Source of the DNA: UBA1227 sp963629305
GTDB taxonomy: Bacteria > Bacillota > Clostridia > Oscillospirales > Acutalibacteraceae
Direction of reading: 5' to 3'
Assembly (NCBI GenBank): GCA_963629305.1
Contig: CAVGIJ010000005.1
Span: 32,187-96,186 of the forward strand
DNA: 64,000 nt
Shown here: piece after piece, positions 59,249-64,000 of the stretch
Numbering within the stretch: position 1 is the first letter of the stretch
Layout of the letters: the number at the start of each line of letters is the position of its first letter
Made by a program: the position numbers and the translations under genes
Notes under the pieces: generated by a model
Database searches by the model: none
Told to the model about the DNA's origin: nothing
The model's input: only the letters and a program-made list of their open reading frames with translations

Positions 59249-62200
59249 GTGGCATATTGTATAGGATTAGATATTGGAATTACTTCAGTTGGTTGGACCA
59301 CATTGAAACTGGATGAAAATGATCAGCCTTATAGAATAGACAAACTCGGATCACGTATTTTTGATGCAGCTGAACATCCGAAAGACGGAGCATCACTTGC
59401 TGCTCCAAGAAGGGAAGCAAGGGGCGCAAGGCGCCGACTTCGCAGACATAAGCACAGACTCGAACGTATAAGATACCTTATTGTTAAAGAAAATATCCTT
59501 TCCGAAGATGAACTTCATCATTTATATAATGGAGACTTGTCGGATATATACATGCTTCGTACCAAAGCACTTGATGAAAAAGTTACCGAAAAAGAATTTG
59601 CACGTATTCTTATTCATCTCGCACAGAGAAGAGGCTTTAAATCAAACAGAAAAATTGACGTTGAAGATAAAAAAAGTGATGCCGGAGCATTAACTTCCGC
59701 TGTTAAAGAAAATACTGACCTTATGAAAAAGGGTGGTTATAGAACTGTAGGTGAAATGTTCTATAAGGACGATAAATTTGCAGAATGTAAAAGAAATAAA
59801 CAGGAAAATTATAAAAATACTGTCAGCAGATCACAGATAGAAGATGAAATACATCTGATATTTGAAAAACAACGTGCTTTAGGACAAATGTTTGCATCTA
59901 AGGAAATTGAGCAAGAATATACAGACATTGTTTTATCACAGAGATCATTTGAAGACGGTCCCGGCGAAGGACCTGAAAACAGCCCAAGCCCTTATGCCGG
60001 AAATCAAATTGAAAAGAAAATCGGGAAGTGTACATTCGAGCAGGAAGAGCCTCGCTCGGTAAAAGGAACATATTCTTTTGAATTATTTACCTTGCTTCAA
60101 AAGATCAATGATATTCGTATTGTTAGTAATAGCGGCATAAGAGGCCTTAATGACGATGAACGTCTTAAAATCAGAACACTTGCCCATGAAGTTAGTTCGC
60201 TTAATTTTGCACGGATAAGAAAAGAACTTTGTCTTAATGACGATGAATTTTTCAAAAATGTTTCGTATAGCGATAATACTGATGATAAAAAGAACTCTGC
60301 GGAAGAAACAGAAAAGAAAACTAAATTTGAATATCTTAAAGCTTATCACAAGATGAAAAAAGCATTAGATAAAGGCGTGTGTCCTAATAGAATAAATTAT
60401 TATGATACTGAACACCGTAATGCAATTGCCTATGCATTAAGTGTTTTTAAAACTGATGACAAGATATCAGCTTATCTGAAAAACAACGGTATTGAGGATA
60501 TTGATATTGAACCGCTGCTTACAATATCCGGCCTTTCCGGAACGGGTCATCTTTCTACAAAAGCATGTGACAAAATTATACCATTTCTTGAAAAGGGTAT
60601 GAGATATGATGAGGCCTGCAAAAATGCAGGATATGATTTTAGAGCTCATTCAAATAATGAAAAACAAATATTTCTTCCTGCATATATACCTGAATTTGAT
60701 AACATAACCAGTCCGGTTGTTAGACGTGCAGTTTCACAAAGTATAAAGGTTGTCAACGCAATTATACGTGAACAAGGCGAAAGTCCTGTTTTCATTAATA
60801 TTGAACTTGCAAGAGAAATGTCAAAAGATTTTGATGAACGTCGTAAACTTGAATCGGATATGAAGGAAAACAATGCCAGAAATGAAAAATTAATAGAGGA
60901 ATTAAAAACAACATTTGGAATAAGTAATCCTTCGGGAATGGATATTGTAAAACTAAAACTTTTTAAGGAACAGGACGGGGTTTGCCTTTATTCATTAAAG
61001 CGTTTTGATTCAACTCGACTTTTTGAAGACGGATACGTTGATATTGATCATATCATTCCTTACAGCATTTCATTTGATGATAGTTATAATAATAAGGTTC
61101 TTGTTTTCTCGAGTGAAAATAGGCAAAAAGGAAATAAAATTCCAATGCAATATCTCACAGGAAAACGAAGAGATGATTTTGAAATTTATGTTAAGCAAAA
61201 CGTACGCAACCTACGCAAAAAACAGAAGTTACTTAAACTTGAATTGACGGAGTCAGACACAGAAGGATTTAAAGAAAGAAACCTTCAAGATACAAAACAT
61301 ATAAGCAGAGTTATGCTCAATCTTCTAAATGATTATCTTGAATTTGCTCCGTCACAAAAAGGAAAAATCAAACGAGTAACGGCAGTAAATGGTGCTGTAA
61401 CCGGATATATCAGAAAACGTTGGGGCATAAACAAAGTTCGTGAAGACGGTGACCTTCATCATGCAGTTGACGCAGTTGTTATTGCCTGCGTTACTGATGG
61501 CATGATAAGAAAAATCAGTAAATATTCAAAGTACAGGGAACTTGAATATTCTACTGATGAAGAAGGAACAACACTTGTAAATAAAAAAACCGGAGAATTT
61601 ATTGACCGTTTTCCGCTTCCTTGGAGGGAATTCAGGCAAGAGCTTGAAATACGCACTTCAAATGATCCTGCAATGTATCTTCGTTCGGTAAAACTTCCCG
61701 GATATCTCGGAGTGGATATTGACAGTATAAAGCCATGTTTTGTTTCACGTATGCCTAAGCGTAAAGTGACCGGTGCAGCTCATAAGGATACAATAAGAAG
61801 TCCGAGACTTCTTGATGACGGTTATGTCCTTTCAAAGAAAAATCTTACCGAGTTAAAGCTTGATGATAACGGAGAAATCCAAGGTTATTATAATCCGTCG
61901 AGTGATGTGCTCCTTTACAATGCACTTAAAGAACGTCTAAAAGAATTTGATGGTAAAGCAGCAGAAGCATTTAAAGAACCATTCTATAAGCCAACAAGCA
62001 CCGGCGAGAAAGGACCTCTTGTAAAGAAAGTAAAATGTTATGAAAAACAAAGTCTTTCGGTATCGGTTCATGGCGGCACCGGTGTTGCTGCAAATGACAG
62101 CATAGTCAGAACAGATGTGTTCTATGTTGAGGGAGAGGGATACTACTTTGTTCCGATATATGTTGCAGATACAATAAAGGATAAATTGCCGAACAGGGCG

Positions 62201-62557
62201 TGTGTTCGGTCTAAACCATATTCACAATGGAAAACCATGAGCGATGATAATTTTATTTTCTCTCTTTATCCTAATGATTTAATAAAGATTGTTGGAAATA
62301 AGGAAATGAAATTATTAAATTGTATGAAAAATAGTACTATTGATACCGAAATTCAGAGGGAAGAAGTATTTTTGTATTATTTAGGTTTTGATGTTTCTAC
62401 CAATGTTGCAAGCGGAATAACACACGATAATACATATAAATACCGTTCCATAGGCAAAACCATGAAATCAATAGAGAAGTATCAGGTTGATGTTCTTGGC
62501 AATTATCAAAAAGTTGAAAAAGAAAAGAGGATGCCTTTTAACTTTAAAAAGAGGTGA
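59249..62557 (+). CDS. cas9: Cas9 endonuclease, type II-C
   Basis: RNA-guided DNA nuclease, about 1102 residues, the compact II-C size. RuvC-I: IGLDIGITSVGW (catalytic Asp). Arg-rich bridge helix: PRREARGARRRLRRHKHRL. RuvC-II: FINIELAREMSKDF (Glu). HNH: CLYSLKRF, then VDIDHIIPYSISFDDSYNN and SSENRQKGN, giving the His and Asn. RuvC-III: DGDLHHAVDAVVIAC (His, Asp). All nuclease residues look intact. I prefer GTG 59249 (VAYCIGLDIG) as start; the frame is open from ATG 59237, but that ATG directly follows the likely GAAAGG ribosome site. Cas1 begins four bases after the stop. Confidence 0.97.
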   Translation: MAYCIGLDIGITSVGWTTLKLDENDQPYRIDKLGSRIFDAAEHPKDGASLAAPRREARGARRRLRRHKHRLERIRYLIVKENILSEDELHHLYNGDLSDIYMLRTKALDEKVTEKEFARILIHLAQRRGFKSNRKIDVEDKKSDAGALTSAVKENTDLMKKGGYRTVGEMFYKDDKFAECKRNKQENYKNTVSRSQIEDEIHLIFEKQRALGQMFASKEIEQEYTDIVLSQRSFEDGPGEGPENSPSPYAGNQIEKKIGKCTFEQEEPRSVKGTYSFELFTLLQKINDIRIVSNSGIRGLNDDERLKIRTLAHEVSSLNFARIRKELCLNDDEFFKNVSYSDNTDDKKNSAEETEKKTKFEYLKAYHKMKKALDKGVCPNRINYYDTEHRNAIAYALSVFKTDDKISAYLKNNGIEDIDIEPLLTISGLSGTGHLSTKACDKIIPFLEKGMRYDEACKNAGYDFRAHSNNEKQIFLPAYIPEFDNITSPVVRRAVSQSIKVVNAIIREQGESPVFINIELAREMSKDFDERRKLESDMKENNARNEKLIEELKTTFGISNPSGMDIVKLKLFKEQDGVCLYSLKRFDSTRLFEDGYVDIDHIIPYSISFDDSYNNKVLVFSSENRQKGNKIPMQYLTGKRRDDFEIYVKQNVRNLRKKQKLLKLELTESDTEGFKERNLQDTKHISRVMLNLLNDYLEFAPSQKGKIKRVTAVNGAVTGYIRKRWGINKVREDGDLHHAVDAVVIACVTDGMIRKISKYSKYRELEYSTDEEGTTLVNKKTGEFIDRFPLPWREFRQELEIRTSNDPAMYLRSVKLPGYLGVDIDSIKPCFVSRMPKRKVTGAAHKDTIRSPRLLDDGYVLSKKNLTELKLDDNGEIQGYYNPSSDVLLYNALKERLKEFDGKAAEAFKEPFYKPTSTGEKGPLVKKVKCYEKQSLSVSVHGGTGVAANDSIVRTDVFYVEGEGYYFVPIYVADTIKDKLPNRACVRSKPYSQWKTMSDDNFIFSLYPNDLIKIVGNKEMKLLNCMKNSTIDTEIQREEVFLYYLGFDVSTNVASGITHDNTYKYRSIGKTMKSIEKYQVDVLGNYQKVEKEKRMPFNFKKR

Positions 62558-62561
62558 TTGA

Positions 62562-63461
62562 ATGCCTTATAGAAATATTGTTGTTACCGGAACTGCTTCA
62601 CTGTCAGCTAAAAATTATCAATTAATTATTGATAAAAAAGATAACAAAATATCTCAACCAATTGAAGATATATCTGCTCTTATGATTGAGAGCAGATATG
62701 TATCAATAAGTTCATATGCACTTTCTCAACTTGCTGAATTTGGGGTTCCGGTATTTTTCTGTAACAATGAGCATATCCCAAACTCCGTTCTATTGTCATA
62801 TAACAATCATTCAAGGCAATTGAAAATGACAAGGCTGCAATGTTCATTGTCAAAACCTTTGCTTAACAGACTTTGGCAAAAAATAGTTGTATCAAAAATT
62901 GTTAATCAATCACTATGTCTTGCAATGTGTAATATTGAAGGGGCGAAAAAAATAAAACATTTATCAACACGCGTTCAATCTGCAGACAAAACAAATGTTG
63001 AAGGTGTCGCTGCAGCCTCATATTTTAAAATGTTATTTGGTAATAGTTTTACAAGGAGTCAGGACAATGTAATTAATGCTGCACTTAACTATGGTTATTC
63101 AATAATTCGCGGAGTTGTAGCAAGAAATTTGGTTTCTTACGGACTTGATCCTGCTCTTGGTATTCACCACAGAAGCGAACTAAACAATTTTAATCTTGCC
63201 GATGATATAATTGAACCGTTCAGACAGGTTGTAGATTTGTATGTTGCGTTAAATGTTTCAGAAGATGATGAATTGTCACCTGATCTTAAGTACCAACTAT
63301 TTGGATTGCTCAGTGTAAATGTTTTAATCGGAGAAGAAAATTATAGTGTTTCATACGCAATTGAAAAAACTGTGCAGAGTCTTAGTTCTTGCTTTGTTAA
63401 CAACAAAGAAGATATTCTCTTACCGACACTTTGTGAATTAAAACTTCATCAATATGAATAA
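62562..63461 (+). CDS. cas1: CRISPR integrase Cas1
   Basis: 299-residue integrase that inserts new spacers together with Cas2. Metal-binding residues are visible: Glu in NVEGVAAASYF, His in LGIHHRSELNNFNLADD, and Asp/Glu in DDIIEPFR. Shine-Dalgarno AAAGAGGTG before ATG. Overlaps cas2 by eight bases. Confidence 0.97.
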   Translation: MPYRNIVVTGTASLSAKNYQLIIDKKDNKISQPIEDISALMIESRYVSISSYALSQLAEFGVPVFFCNNEHIPNSVLLSYNNHSRQLKMTRLQCSLSKPLLNRLWQKIVVSKIVNQSLCLAMCNIEGAKKIKHLSTRVQSADKTNVEGVAAASYFKMLFGNSFTRSQDNVINAALNYGYSIIRGVVARNLVSYGLDPALGIHHRSELNNFNLADDIIEPFRQVVDLYVALNVSEDDELSPDLKYQLFGLLSVNVLIGEENYSVSYAIEKTVQSLSSCFVNNKEDILLPTLCELKLHQYE

Positions 63462-63774
63462 ATTTATGAGAATACTTGTTTTTTTTGATCTTCCGGTTGT
63501 TACAAAACAAGAACGCAGAGTTGCTACACAGTTCAGAAATTTTCTTCTTAAAGATGGATATCACATGGTTCAATTCTCGGTTTATTCTCGCATTTGCAAT
63601 GGCAGAGATGCCGTTCAAAAACACAAAGAGAGGATATATAAAAATGTTCCGGACAACGGATCTGTAAGACTTATGGTTATAACGGAAAAACAATACGAAG
63701 CTGTGGAAATCTTAGTTGGTGAAAAAGTTCAGGATGATGCTCCTGCCGCATATGAGCAGCTTACTATTTATTAA
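63454..63774 (+). CDS. cas2: CRISPR-associated Cas2
   Basis: 106 residues, type II Cas2 that bridges two Cas1 dimers. MRILVFFDLPVVTKQERR shows the conserved strand with Asp, and QFSVYSRICNGRD follows. An internal ATG at 63466 (MRILVFFD) is an equally good start. No csn2 or cas4 follows, which sets the subtype as II-C. Confidence 0.95.
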   Translation: MNKFMRILVFFDLPVVTKQERRVATQFRNFLLKDGYHMVQFSVYSRICNGRDAVQKHKERIYKNVPDNGSVRLMVITEKQYEAVEILVGEKVQDDAPAAYEQLTIY

Positions 63775-63827
63775 AAAAAGAAATTTAATTTGCGATTTTT
63801 ATTTTTTATACTTTATTTTTAAACATG

Positions 63828-63863
63828 AAAAAGCCAGCCAGATATTTATCTGACTGGCTTTTT
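63828..63863. terminator. bidirectional terminator between cas2 and the CRISPR array
   Basis: AAAAAGCCAG/CTGGCTTTTT with inner CAGA/TCTG. A T tract lies on the 3' side of either strand, so it would stop both the cas operon from the left and the minus-strand array transcript from the right. Confidence 0.88.
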
Positions 63864-63872
63864 CCGCCCTGT

Positions 63873-64000
63873 ATTATACCATACCAAAGAATTACAGGGG
63901 GCTACAACAAGCCGAAATCGTGCCCGTCCTGGCTTACCATTATACCATACCAAAGAATTACAGGGGGCTACAACAATTCAAATAAAGGTATTCCCTTTTC
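63873..64000 (-). CRISPR. CRISPR array, first two repeats, continuing beyond the window
   Basis: Two identical 36-base repeats at 63873-63908 and 63939-63974, separated by a 30-base spacer (63909-63938); a second spacer is cut by the window end after 26 bases. On the minus strand the repeat starts GTTGTAGCCCCCTG and ends TTTGGTATGGTATAAT, which is the layout of II-C repeats such as those of Neisseria and Campylobacter. The final TGGTATAAT is an extended -10 promoter element, so each repeat can start transcription of the next spacer. The array is transcribed toward cas2. Confidence 0.95.

Noticed and set aside
63775..63827. A fourth cas gene (csn2 or cas4) after cas2
   Set aside because: Only about 100 bases of A/T-rich sequence and a terminator lie between cas2 and the array.

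Overview
The window reads as chromosome from a low-to-mid GC Firmicute of the class Clostridia, probably a gut-type member of the Oscillospirales/Ruminococcaceae group. This is inferred from gene content (type III glutamine synthetase, three-piece archaeal-type glutamate synthase, ECF transporters, a recJ-rel-dtd-hemZ block, a yabM-hup-yabO-divIC-yabR block, a CIRCE-controlled groESL) and from Gram-positive Shine-Dalgarno and promoter signals. Two spore-linked genes, cwlD and yabP, survive only as remnants, so the lineage has probably lost sporulation.

Region 1 (1-9.9 kb) is nitrogen assimilation. A divergent, truncated glnN (type III glutamine synthetase) faces an operon of split glutamate synthase (amidotransferase, Fe-S/FMN, GXGXG), glnA and an ANTAR-domain RNA-binding regulator, then pyrG and a glycoside hydrolase family 2 gene. 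Both divergent leaders carry a strong promoter, an intrinsic terminator, and A1/G4 hexaloop hairpins overlapping the terminator arm. This suggests that the encoded ANTAR protein controls both transcription units by antitermination.

Region 2 (9.9-20.1 kb) holds tRNA-Thr, a small CxxC protein with a possible frameshift, groESL under CIRCE, an apparently leaderless O-antigen-ligase-like gene, and a TetR-led operon (NmrA-type reductase, DUF1295 reductase, a membrane protein, a bilin-reductase-like protein), then a CorC-type transporter and an RluA pseudouridine synthase. A 10-N assembly gap artificially breaks the reductase gene.

Region 3 (20.1-32.5 kb) is the most distinctive. On the minus strand a UroD/corrinoid-methyltransferase-like gene lies between two near-identical 65-residue proteins. 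On the plus strand a cobalamin riboswitch precedes a 1365-residue secreted protein (DUF4430, beta-propeller, choline-binding-type repeats), a membrane-anchored FecR-DUF4430 protein, and an ECF transporter with two T subunits, a fused double ATPase and one S subunit. DUF4430 resembles the beta domain of intrinsic factor/transcobalamin. I read the set as a wall-to-membrane corrinoid capture and import system.

Region 4 (32.5-59 kb) is housekeeping: uvrBA, class III fbp, recJ, rel, dtd, an MBL hydrolase, hemZ, a uridine-kinase-like gene, a lipid flippase, hup, rqcP/yabO, divIC, an S1 protein, a fumarase alpha subunit, an rRNA methyltransferase, a lipid kinase, radA, a Nudix hydrolase and a MATE exporter.

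Region 5 (59-64 kb) is a type II-C CRISPR-Cas locus: tracrRNA, cas9, cas1, cas2, a terminator, and the first two repeats of an array that runs off the window. The repeat ends in an extended -10 promoter on the minus strand, so crRNAs are probably transcribed from within repeats.
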